Source: CAVUXJ01 sp963814975 (lineage in GTDB: Bacteria; Acidobacteriota; Vicinamibacteria; Vicinamibacterales; CAVVIG01). Taken from it: 64,000 nucleotides of DNA. The stretch is from NCBI GenBank assembly GCA_963814975.1, contig CAWFFB010000010.1:244222-308221 (forward strand), written 5' to 3'. The notes beneath the pieces were generated by a model, which searched no databases, had not been told where the DNA came from, and worked only from the letters and a program-made list of their open reading frames with translations. A program made the position numbers and the translations under genes. Of the stretch, positions 33,499 to 45,616 are shown one piece after another (the first letter of the stretch is position 1; every line of letters starts with the position of its first letter).

Positions 33499-34391
33499 AA
33501 GTCGGATTCATCTCGTTCATCGGCCGTCCCAATGCGGGCAAGTCGACGTTGTTGAACCGGTTGGTCGGCGCCAAACTGGCCATCGTCTCCGACAAGCCAC
33601 AGACGACCCGGACGCGCATCCTTGGCGTCAAGAACTATCCCGACGCTCAGGCGATCTTTCTCGACACGCCCGGCATCCATCGCCCGCTCCACCGGATGAA
33701 CGTGCGGATGGTGGATACGGCGCTCGACACGATGAGCGAAGTCGACGTGCTGGGCGTCGTCGTCGATGCCGCCGAGCCGCCTGGGAAAGGCGACCGGTTC
33801 GTGCTCGATCTGCTCAAGGACGTAACGACGCCGGTCTTCCTGATCCTCAACAAGATCGATCTCATCAAGAAGTCGAAGCTGCTGCCGATCATCGACCGGT
33901 ACCGGCAGGAGGGGCCCTTCGCGGAGATCATCCCGATCTCGGCGTCCACCGGGGACGGCGTCGATCGCCTGGAACGGCTAATCGTCGAGAGCCTGCCCGA
34001 GGGCGAGCGTCGGTACGCCGAGGATTACCTGACCGATCAGCCCGAGCGTTTTCTTGCAGCCGAGATCGTGCGTGAAAAGCTGCTGCAGTTCACGCACGCG
34101 GAGATCCCGTTTTCGAGCGCCGTGGTGGTCGATCGCTTCGAGGAGCCGGCCGAAGGACAGCCGATTCTGCGTCTCTACTGCACGATCGTTGTCGAGCGGG
34201 AATCGCAGAAGCCGATCGTCGTCGGCAAGGGCGGCGCGATGATCAAGCGCATCGGCACCGCCGCGCGAGAGGAGCTCGAGCGGTTCTTCTCGGCACGCGT
34301 GTATCTCGACCTCCACGTCCGCGTGAAGGCAGAGTGGCGGGAGGACGATCGCGTGCTGGGAGAGATTGGGATCGGGAGCAAGAACGAATAG
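33495..34391 (+). CDS. era: GTPase Era (16S rRNA/30S assembly)
   Basis: Era binds GTP and the 3' end of 16S rRNA during 30S assembly. G1 is GRPNAGKSTLLN, G2 lies in KPQTTRTRI, G3 is DTPGIH, G4 NKIDLI and G5 ISAS. The C-terminal KH domain has IVVGKGGAMIKRIG. Start is TTG 33495, sharing four bases with the stop of the upstream gene; the resulting 298 residues match family length. The neighbouring ybeY encodes a functional partner in rRNA maturation. Confidence 0.96.
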   Translation: MKVGFISFIGRPNAGKSTLLNRLVGAKLAIVSDKPQTTRTRILGVKNYPDAQAIFLDTPGIHRPLHRMNVRMVDTALDTMSEVDVLGVVVDAAEPPGKGDRFVLDLLKDVTTPVFLILNKIDLIKKSKLLPIIDRYRQEGPFAEIIPISASTGDGVDRLERLIVESLPEGERRYAEDYLTDQPERFLAAEIVREKLLQFTHAEIPFSSAVVVDRFEEPAEGQPILRLYCTIVVERESQKPIVVGKGGAMIKRIGTAAREELERFFSARVYLDLHVRVKAEWREDDRVLGEIGIGSKNE

Positions 34392-34396
34392 CCGAT

Positions 34397-34479
34397 CAGC
34401 TCTCAGCCGTCAGCTCCGGGGAGCTCGCGGTTGCAGACAGCCTGTCGGCTGGCTGAGAGCCGAGAGCTGGAAGCTGAGA
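34397..34479 (+). repeat. Inverted pair of heptad arrays between era and recO (CAGCTCT / GCTGAGA)
   Basis: Left arm: three phase-perfect units (34397-34417) of the CAGCTCT type. Right arm: four phase-perfect units (34452-34479) of the GCTGAGA type, which is the reverse complement word. The transcript could form a long hairpin about 40 bases before recO. Confidence 0.8.
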
Positions 34480-34518
34480 GCTTCTGCAATATAGTTACGG
34501 GTGTGAGCCCCTTCTGAG

Positions 34519-35160
34519 ATGCCGCTCTACACTGCCGACGCGCTGATTCTGCGAACCTACAAGCTTGGTGAGTCGGATCGCATCGTCGTGTTCCTGACGC
34601 GCGATCGCGGCAAGAAACGGGGGGTGGCCAAGAACGCCCGGCAGAGCCGCCGCCGGTTCGGCGCAGGCCTCGAGCCGATGACGTGCGGCCGTGTGTCATA
34701 CATGGAGCGCGAGCGCCGCGAGCTGGTGCTGCTGCACTACGTCGAGCCCACGCGGTCGCCGCTCTCGGCGGTGGACGGCGAGGCGCTCGGCTATGTGGGC
34801 TACTTCGCGGAGCTGATCGACGAATGGGCGCAGGACGCCGATCCGAACGAGACGCTGTTTCGGCTCGGTTCGTCGGTCATGGAGGCGATCGGCGCAGGGG
34901 TGCCGATCGACCCGCTGGCGCGGTATTTCGAGTACTGGCTGCTGCGGCTGCAGGGCGTCTATGCGGCGGATCCGCGGGCGTCGGACGGCGCGCACGCGTT
35001 CCTGACCGCGGCCCGCTCGTGCAGCCCGTTTGCCGTGGCGGGGGTCCCCACGTCTCCGCCGGTGCTACGGGAGCTCGAAGCGTCGCACCGCGCGCTGATT
35101 CGGATGCACCTCGAAAAGGACCTGAAGTCGGTGAAAGTATTGAGTGAAATACGACGATAG
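34519..35160 (+). CDS. recO: DNA repair protein RecO
   Basis: RecO loads RecA with RecF/RecR in gap repair. The N-terminal OB-fold begins YTADALILRTYKLGESDRIV and continues KKRGVAKNARQSRRRFGAGLEPM, a standard signature. The helical C-terminal domain follows. At 213 residues it is slightly short, and it lacks the four-cysteine zinc site seen in many RecO proteins: CSPF keeps only one of these cysteines. The gene lies in the conserved era-recO order. Confidence 0.92.
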   Translation: MPLYTADALILRTYKLGESDRIVVFLTRDRGKKRGVAKNARQSRRRFGAGLEPMTCGRVSYMERERRELVLLHYVEPTRSPLSAVDGEALGYVGYFAELIDEWAQDADPNETLFRLGSSVMEAIGAGVPIDPLARYFEYWLLRLQGVYAADPRASDGAHAFLTAARSCSPFAVAGVPTSPPVLRELEASHRALIRMHLEKDLKSVKVLSEIRR

Positions 35161-35287
35161 CAGCGCATATCCGATCGACGATCGAATCGTCGACAATCCA
35201 TCGGCCGATCTGCAGATTCATCGTCGATCGCCACATCGTCATTGAAGATGACATCTCGATCCCCAAAAATCGTAGATTGAAGATCGA

Positions 35288-36163
35288 ATGACCTTCCAAG
35301 GCCTCATTCTGAAGTTGTCGGAGTTCTGGGCGTCCCGGGGGTGTGCGCTCCAGCAGCCGCTCGACATCGAAGTCGGTGCCGGAACCATGCACCCGGAGAC
35401 GTTTCTCCGCGTCCTGGGGCCCGGCCACTGGAACGTGGCTTACGTGCAGCCGTCGCGGCGGCCGGCGGACGGGCGTTTCGGTGAAAATCCCAACCGTCTG
35501 TTCAAGCACCATCAATTTCAAGTGATCCTCAAGCCGGCCCCCGACGAGGTCCAGCAGCTGTACCTCGAGAGCCTCGAGGCCTGCGGCATCAACCCCAGAC
35601 AGCACGACATCCGGTTCGAGGAAGACAACTGGGAGTCGCCGACTCTCGGCGCCTGGGGTATCGGCTGGCAGGTGATGTTCGACGGCCTCGAAATCTCGCA
35701 GTTCACCTATTTCCAGCAGGCGGGCGGCATGGAGCTGTCGCCGATCTCCGCAGAGCTCACCTATGGGCTCGAGCGGATTGCGATGGCGCTGCAGCGAGTC
35801 GACAGCGTGTACGACCTCGAATGGGCGCCAGGGGTGAAATACGGCGAGGTGCGGCTGCGCGAGGAGGTCGAGCAGTCGAAGTACGTCTTTGGCCGCGTCG
35901 ACATGCCGGAGGGGGAGTTCGGCGCGTTTCATCGCGATATGTTCGACAGGTATTTCCGGTTTACAGAGGTGCTGCTGGCCAACGGATTGATCTGGCCTGC
36001 GCTCGAGCACTGCCTCAAGTGCTCTCATCTGTTCAACATCCTGGACTCGAGCAACAGCATCGGGGTCACCGAACGGACCGCCTATATCCTTCGCGTGCGG
36101 CAGCTCGCGGTCGGGATCGCCAAAGCGTACGTCGGCGAGACCGCGCAGAAAGCGGCGGTCTGA
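35288..36163 (+). CDS. glyQ: Glycyl-tRNA synthetase alpha subunit
   Basis: The catalytic subunit of the bacterial alpha2-beta2 glycyl-tRNA synthetase. TFQGLILKLSEFWASRGC, QPLDIEVGAGTMHPETFLR, YVQPSRRPADGRFGENPNR and FEEDNWESPTLGAWGIGWQV are all conserved family segments. The 291 residues are intact. The beta subunit begins two bases after its end. The leader (35165-35287) is a GATCG-rich degenerate repeat spacer. Confidence 0.97.
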   Translation: MTFQGLILKLSEFWASRGCALQQPLDIEVGAGTMHPETFLRVLGPGHWNVAYVQPSRRPADGRFGENPNRLFKHHQFQVILKPAPDEVQQLYLESLEACGINPRQHDIRFEEDNWESPTLGAWGIGWQVMFDGLEISQFTYFQQAGGMELSPISAELTYGLERIAMALQRVDSVYDLEWAPGVKYGEVRLREEVEQSKYVFGRVDMPEGEFGAFHRDMFDRYFRFTEVLLANGLIWPALEHCLKCSHLFNILDSSNSIGVTERTAYILRVRQLAVGIAKAYVGETAQKAAV

Positions 36164-36164
36164 C

Positions 36165-38417
36165 ATGGATCGAGAACTCCTGCTCGAAATCGGGTGCGAA
36201 GAGCTGCCGGCCAGCTGGCTGCCGGACTTGACGCAGCAGATTGGCGATGTGGTTCTGGCCGAGCTCCGCGGCCACCGCCTGACTCCAGAAGCGCCTGCCG
36301 AGACGTATAGCACCCCCCGACGCCTTACCGTGCGGGTGGCCAAGGTGGCCGAGCGGCAGAGCGACCTCGAGGAGATCGTGAACGGGCCACCCGTCTCGGC
36401 GAGCTTCGCGGCCGACGGCACGCCCACCGCTGCCGCCGCCGGGTTTGCGGCGCGGCAGGGCGTCGACCTCGCGGCGCTCGAGCGTGTTGACACGCCGAAG
36501 GGCATCTACCTCGCCTACCGCAGGAAACAGCGCGGCAAAACTACTGTGGATGTGCTGCCCCGCGTCCTTGGTGGAACGCTGCGCAGCCTGACGTTCCCGA
36601 AGCTGATGCACTGGGACGCCCTGCTCGAAGACGGCCGCGGCGAGCTGCTGTTCGGCCGTCCGATCCGCTGGATCCTGTTTCTGTACGGCGGACGCGTCGT
36701 GCCGTTCACGATTTCGCGGCAGCCGGCGGCGCAGACGGGACAGGTTCAGGAGGTCAATTCGGGCGCCGTCACCTATGGCCACCGGTTTCTGACGACGAGC
36801 GGCCGTGCCGGACGCGCCATCAAGGTCCGCTCGTTCGACGAGTATCGCGCCCGGCTCCTCGAGAACTTCGTGATGCTCGAACGCGCCGAGCGCCATAACA
36901 AGATCGCACGCGAGCTCGATGCGAAGGCACAGCGCCTGCAGGGCCGCGTCAGCCGGGCCGTCCGGGGCGACTCCGGCCTGCTGCAGGAGGTGCCCGACCT
37001 CGTGGAATACCCGTCTGTGATCGCCGGTACGTTCGGGGTGGAATTCCTCGAGCTCCCGGACGAGGTGCTGACGACGACATTGATTCATCATCAGCATTAC
37101 TTTCCGGTCGAGTTCGAGGATGGAAAGCTGAAGAACGCGTTTCTCGCAGTCATCAACACCGAGCCGGACAACGAGCGGACGATCTCGAGAAATGCCGAAC
37201 GGGTGGTCGGAGCGCGGCTTCGCGACGCCCGCTTCTTCTGGGAGGGCGACCGGCAAGCGACGCTCGACTCGCAGGATCGATCGGCTCGGCGACGCTGCTG
37301 TTTCACAAGAAGCTCGGGACGTACAAGGAAAAGGCCGAGCGGATCGCGCGGCTTGCGCGCTGGATCGCGAAAGAGGCGTTCGGTGCGTCCGACGAGACAG
37401 CCGCGCACGCCGCGCACGCGGCGCGGCTCGCCAAAGCCGATCTCACGACGGACATGGTGCGCGAGCTCACGGAGCTCCAGGGGATCATGGGCGGCATCTA
37501 CGCGCGGGCGGAGGGACTTCCCGAGGCCGTCTGGAAGGCGATTTACTTCCACTATCTGCCCGTGGGTGTCGAAGCCGACGCCCCGCCCTCGCGAGCGCAG
37601 CTCGGACATGGCTGCCGTCAGCTGGGCCGCCGTCTCGCTGGCCGACAAGCTGGATACGATTGTCGGCCTCTTCGCCGCGGGCGAGAAGCCCACCGGCTCG
37701 CGCGATCCGTACGGGCTTCGCCGCGCGGCGCAGGGCGTGATCAAACTCCTGGTGGACATCGAGCCGCTGACAGGGCTGACCCATGCGGCCGGCGCTTGGT
37801 CCGATGCTGTGGAGGGCGCGCGAAGAGCTGGTCGAGAAGCTGAAGCTCGCGCCCGTGACCCAGGAGGAGAAGGAGCAGCTGTGGCTCTTCTTCATGGAGC
37901 GGCTGCGGCACCTGATGCAGACCAGAGGGCTGGGCACCGAGGAAATCCAGGCGATTACCGGGCAGGCCTCGTTCATCGATTCGGTCAACGCCGCCGACTT
38001 GCAGGACCGGGTGCGTGAGCTGGCCAGAGGCCGAAACACCCCGGCCTTTGCCCTGGTCGCCGAAGCGTATAAGCGCGCGAACAACATCGTCGAGTCCGCG
38101 TGGGGCTCGAGGCAGACACGGAATCAGCCTGGGGACTGCGCGCGGACCGGCTGCAGGAGCCCGCCGAGATCCAGCTGCGGACAGCCATGCAGCGCATGGG
38201 CGCCGATATCAGGTCCGCGCTGGAAAGGAGGGATCCCGCGCGGGCTTTGGCGGCCATTGCGTCGATTCAGCCCGAATTGGCCAGATTCTTCGACGAGGTT
38301 CGGGTCATGGTCGACGATCCGGCGCTTCAGGAGGCGCGGCTCGCGCTGCTGGCGGAGGTCCGCGACCAGATTTCGGAGTTCGGGAACATCTCCGGGCTTG
38401 CCCCCGAGCAGGCATGA
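36165..38417 (+). CDS. glyS: Glycyl-tRNA synthetase beta subunit (five frameshifts)
   Basis: The tRNA-binding partner of glyQ. The intact first half contains LLLEIGCEELPASW, FPKLMHWDALLEDGRGELLF and LPDEVLTTTLIHHQHYFPV. From 37275 onward the reading frame changes at about 37275, 37295, 37610, 37820 (each one extra base) and 38100 (one base missing). Stitched together, the segments HKKLGTYKEKAERIARLARW, ELQGIMGGIYARAEGLPE, SWAAVSLADKLDTIVGLF, SRDPYGLRRAAQGV and the C-terminal DALR-like domain are all recognisable in order. Length after repair is about 750 residues, slightly longer than usual. Loss of an essential gene is implausible, so sequence error is favoured. Confidence 0.9.
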
Positions 38418-38523
38418 GGCCGAAGGGAACGCCAGTCGAGAGCCAGTGAAGATAGAATGATGCCCGCTGCGTTGAGCGTTGTTCATCACCGGGTTACCCA
38501 CTTACCAGATTCGCGGAGTTGAG

Positions 38524-41247
<2,724 letters not shown>

Positions 41248-41260
41248 GTGCCGTGTGGGG

Positions 41261-41308
41261 ACCGGGGTCAGCGATCAGGGACTGTTCATCCCTGCACCTG
41301 ACCCCGGT
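41261..41308. repeat. REP-like palindrome between ppdK and corA
   Basis: An 11-bp perfect stem (ACCGGGGTCAG at 41261-41271 with its complement at 41298-41308) encloses a second stem (CAGGGA 41276-41281 with TCCCTG 41289-41294). The outer GGGGTCAG...CTGACCCC form is like REP elements mobilised by RAYT transposases. Only one copy was noticed in the window. It could also act as a transcription terminator without a T-run. Confidence 0.6.
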
Positions 41309-41321
41309 TCACGATTCCTGA

Positions 41322-42295
41322 ATGGTCACTATCTTCGTGTATCGCGACGGCAAGGCGGAGCAGGTGCCGAGCATCGATCGCGCCTGGCTCGATCCGGCCT
41401 CGGGCGTCGTCGTCTGGGTCGATCTGGCCGCGCCCTCTGTTCCCGAATCGCTGATCCTCTCCGACACGTTCGGGTTCCATCCCGCTGTCGGTCGAGGACG
41501 CGATGGCCGAGGTGCACTATCCCAAGATCGAAGCGTACGACGGCTATCTGTACGTCGATCCTGCACGGATCGACTTTCACGCGGGCGACAAGGGGTTTGC
41601 CACGCACGACATCGACTTCTTCGTCGGGCCGAATTATCTCGTGACGGTCCACGACGGCCATTCCCGATCGATCCGCGAGCATGCAGGATAGCGTGAGCCG
41701 CCGGCGCGAAGATCATGGACGAGGGGCCGGTCGCGCTGCTGCATCGAATCGTGGACGCCATGGTCGATCACTATCGTCCCGAGGTCGAGAAGCTCGAGGA
41801 GCGGCTCGAGAAGATCGAGAAGACGGTCTTCTCGCAGAGCGTCCCGCGGCATCTGGTCCGGAGCATTCTCGTGGAAAAGCGCCAGGTGTCCAGCCTGCGG
41901 CGAATCATCACGCCGCAGCGCGACGTCGTCGCGCGGCTGGCGCGCCGCGAGTTCGTCGACGTCAGCAACGAGATCGTCGTTCCGCTTCCGCGACGTGTAC
42001 GATCAGCTGGTACGGATCGCGGACGATGCCGCGATGTTCCAGGACCGGATCACCGGCATCCTCGAGGCGCACCTGTCGAACGTCAGCAACCGGCTGAACG
42101 AGGTCATGAAGGTGCTGACGGTCGCTGACGACCATCTTCATGCCGCTGACGCTGCTGTCGGGCCTATGGGGCATGAACATCCCGCTGCCGCACTTCCCAG
42201 GAACGGACCGCGCGCAGTTCTGGTGGTTGATCGGGATCATGGCCGCCATCGTCGCCGGCATGCTCGTGATGTTCCGCCGCAAGCACTGGGTCTGA
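41322..42295 (+). CDS. corA: CorA-type magnesium transporter (about five frameshifts)
   Basis: A homopentameric channel for Mg2+/Co2+. The N-terminal soluble domain reads VYRDGKAEQVPSIDRAWLD and DAMAEVHYPKIEAYDGYLYV. After frame changes near 41490 and 41685-41705 the helical stalk continues LLHRIVDAMVDHYRPEVEKL and KRQVSSLRRIITPQRDVVAR; after changes near 41980 and 42135 the two transmembrane helices appear, with the family signature GMNIP between them and a C-terminal KHWV. All pieces are in the right order and conserved. The high shift density marks this stretch as poorly resolved sequence. Confidence 0.86.
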
Positions 42296-42302
42296 GGGGC
42301 GC

Positions 42303-44048
42303 ATGTCGACGATCACGCGCCTGTCCCCGGAGCTCGCCAACCAGATCGCCGCCGGCGAGGTCGTCGAGCGGCCGGCGTCGGTCGTCAAGGAACTCGTCGA
42401 GAACGCGATCGACGCCGGCGCCCGCCGCATCGCGATCCACGTCGAGCTCGGCGGAAAGAGCCAGGTGCGCGTCGAGGACGACGGCGAAGGCATGGAGCCG
42501 GACGATGCGCGGCTCGCGATCGAGCGCCATGCGACGAGCAAGATCCGGCAGCGCCGACGATCTCGCGGCAATCCTCACGCTGGGGTTCCGCGGCGAGGCG
42601 CTGCCGTCGATCGCCTCGGTCTCGCATTTCGTGCTCCGCACGCGCGCGCGCGGCTGGCCGAGCGGCACCGAGATCAGGGTCAACGGCGGTGTCGTCGCGT
42701 CGACGGTGGAAGCGGCGGCGGCCGAGGGGACGTCGGTCGAGGTGAACGATCTCTTCTACAACCTGCCTGCGAGGCAGAAGTTCCTGAAGTCCGATGCTGC
42801 CGAATCAGCGCAGGTGTCGCGCATCACGACCCAGCTCGCGCTGGCCTACCCCGAGATCGGGTTCACGCTGACGAGCGCCGGCCGGACGGTGCTGCAGAGC
42901 CCGCCGGCGGCATCGTTGCGCGATCGGCTGTATCAGCTCTACGGCGAGCGTCCGGATCTCATCGAGGTCGCCAAGGAGGCGGGCGGCGTGCGCGTCACGG
43001 GGTACGTCGCCGCGCTCGCGGACCAGGGACCCACGCGAGGGCCTCAGAACGTCTTCGTCAACCGCCGCATCGTGAAGGACCGCACGATTGCCCACGCGAT
43101 CATCGACGCATACAGCGTCGCGTCAATCAAGGAGCGAAGCCCGGAGGTCCACCTGTTCATCGAGATGGCTCCGGGACGCGATGGATGTGAACGTGCACCC
43201 GACGAAAGCCGAGGTGCGGTTCCGCGACCAGTCGCTCGTGCACGAAGTCGTCCGACGGGCGCTGAGGGAGGCGCTGGGGCAGGCCGAAGCGCCCGCAACT
43301 GCAGTTGCGGCCGGAACACGCGGCGCCGGCGCCGTTTGCCGCGACGATCCCCGGCGTGCTTGGCGGCGGTGCCTTTCCGAACCGATGGACGGCGACCCCG
43401 GAATCGGCCGGCACGATGGCGGCGACGACGGCGGCAATGGTGTCCGCCTTCAGCCGCACCGCTCCGGATATCCGGCCCATGATTCCGCTCGGGCAATTCC
43501 GCGACACCTTCATCATCGCCGTTGACGACGAGGGCGTCGCGATCATCGATCAGCACGTGGCGCACGAACGTGTGCTGTTCGAGCGCGTCATGGAAAGGCT
43601 GACGGCCGGCCGTCTCGAGTCCCAGCGGCTGCTGGTGCCACTGCTGCTGGAGATGTCACCGGCCGCGCATCAGGCGCTCGTCGGCCGCACAAGCGAGCTC
43701 GAGCGCTTCGGTTTCGAGATCGACGAGTTCGGCGAGAACACGATCAAGGTGACGGCGGTGCCGGCGCTGCTCAAGACGGAGGACAGCGCGAAGGCGCTGA
43801 AAGCGCTCGCCGCCGACCTCGACGGACTCGACCGCGGCGCGCAGGTGCAGGACGCGCTGCGGCGGATTGCCGCGACCACCGCGTGCCACGCCGCGGTGAA
43901 GGCCAACGATCCGCTGACCTACGAGAAGATGACGCACATCCTCGAGGAGCTGAGGGCGACGGCGTATTCGACGGTCTGCCCGCACGGCCGCCCCGTGATG
44001 TTGCGTCTGACCCGGCGCGAGATCGAGAAGAACTTCGACCGGATTTGA
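42303..44048 (+). CDS. mutL: DNA mismatch repair protein MutL (three frameshifts)
   Basis: MutL is the ATPase that links MutS recognition to strand removal. The GHKL ATPase motifs are present: LANQIAAGEVVERPASVVKE, ENAIDAGA, EDDGEGM and, after an extra base near 42550, LTLGFRGEALPSIASVS. Further extra bases near 43170 and 43300 precede NVHPTKAEVRFRD and the C-terminal dimerisation domain. There IIDQHVAHERVLFE resembles the DQHAxxER metal motif of endonuclease-type MutL (with VA for the usual A-A/H), and CPHGRPVM gives a conserved tail. It starts eight bases after corA. The breaks are probably sequence errors. Confidence 0.92.
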
Positions 44049-44114
44049 GAAACCCGATCGAACGGGCGGTGATCGGCTGAACCGCTCGCGACATCCGCTG
44101 CAACCGCAATCACA

Positions 44115-44292
44115 ATGGGCGTCGTCAGCTATTACGTCGGGCGGTGTTGCCAGCTGGTGGGCATGTGGCTGCTGCTGGTCGACGTCTTTACCGCCGGTCC
44201 GCTGGGCCCAACCCCGGCTGTTCGCGGCCGGTGTTGTCGTGTTTCTCGTCGGGTGGACGCTCACGAAATTTGACGGCCGAAGGGTCAAGTAG
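44115..44292 (+). CDS. Small two-helix membrane protein (frameshifted)
   Basis: From ATG 44115 the frame reads GVVSYYVGRCCQLVGMWLLL, then VDVFTAGPLGPTP; one extra base near 44205 shifts it, and the next frame continues RLFAAGVVVFLVGWTLTKFD and GRRVK before TAG at 44290-44292. The repaired protein has about 58 residues and two hydrophobic helices joined by a Gly/Pro-rich loop. It directly follows mutL. The family is not recognised, but the amphipathic organisation and the way both frames join at the break support a real gene. Confidence 0.55.
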
Positions 44293-44536
44293 CGCCCGTC
44301 TGCGTGTCGGCCTGCGTCCAGGGCCTTGTGAGCGCTTCTGCGCCTTTCCGCGCTTGACTGCGCAAGAGTTCGCTGCTAAAGTTCAGCTGTTCCGACAATT
44401 CATAGCCGATCCCTTTCCGACGAAAGGGCTTGCCGTCTTCGCTGCGGGTGTCTTCGTGATCCGCGGCGCAAGCTGATCCGCGGCGGCAGGCGTCGCATTG
44501 TCGTGAGATGATTCGCTGCCGAACTTGGAGTCTCGA

Positions 44537-45477
44537 ATGATCTCGCGACGCTTCCTGGTTCTGATCGCCGTCATCACCACTGCCGCTTCCTTCTTCCTCC
44601 TCGGTGTCTTCCATGCGCGCGCGGGCGACGCAGCGGACCGCGCCGCCTACGACGCCAAGCTCGACGCCATCCGCGCCGAAGTAAAGAGCCAGCTGGGGAA
44701 GACCCGTCGCGGCGATGTCCTTCCGGCCGGCACCGGGGGCAACACCTGGGATGCGCCCTTGCCGGTGCCGAATGAAGCGACGAGGGCGACCATGGTCGCC
44801 GAGATCAAGCAGGAGCTTCAGAACGAGATGGGCCTCCTTCCGCTCCAGTTGCTGCGCGACCGGCGGACGAGCTTCGTGGAACTGTATACAGCCGACAACG
44901 CCGGGAAAAGCAGCTACGGCACGGCCGGCTATCTGGGCGGCGGGTACTTCGTCACGGTCAAGCATGCCGTTGTCGCGCTCGATGACGAAGAGGGCCGGAG
45001 CGGCTCCCGGCGAATCGTGTCGATCAAGGTGCTCTATCAAGGCAAGGAGATTCCGGCCACGCTCATCGACGCCGGGGATGCCGACGTCGAGGTCCACAGC
45101 GGCGACTGGGCGATCATCAAGACGCAAAGTGCTCGATCTTGCCCGCGCTGCGTCCCGACACCTCGTTCGGGTACGATTTCGCCGAACCGATCTTCCGCCT
45201 CGGCAACGACTACTCGAAGGGCATCATTCTCTCGACCGGGTACGTCGGGCAGCGGACGTCGAACGGCCTGGTCACGTGCCTCACCGACGGCCACCCGGGC
45301 GTGTCGGGCGGCGGCGTCCTGAACCGGAAAGGCGACCTCGTCGGCATCCCCATCGGCCGGATGCAGGGCGACTACCGCTTCTCGTTCATCCTGCCGATTC
45401 GCGCAGAGATGTTCCGGAAGATTCCTGCGATCCACATCCTCGCCCCGGCTCCGGCCCCCGTCGTGGCGGTGCGGTAG
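44537..45477 (+). CDS. Exported trypsin-like serine protease (one frameshift)
   Basis: An N-terminal hydrophobic segment (about 6-28) acts as signal peptide or membrane anchor. The S1-type catalytic triad is plausible: His in GGYFVTVKHAVVAL, Asp in SGDWAIIKT, and Ser in GHPGVSGGGVLN. There is no PDZ domain, so it is not a full DegP. One base is missing near 45130; the frame resumes at LPALRPDTSFGYDF. ATG 44537 is chosen because GGAG lies six bases upstream, while the longest frame begins at a TTG. It stands alone between mutL and the convergent rarA. Confidence 0.78.
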
Positions 45478-45616
45478 CTTCGCCGCAAATGCGGGAGGTT
45501 TTGGGCAGTGGAATCCAGTCATTTGGTCACCGGGTCATCTGGTCCATTGATTTTTCATTGACCCGACCGCGTCCTCGAAGACGGCGCCGTGCCCCTGTCG
45601 TTCCCCGGCACGAAGG

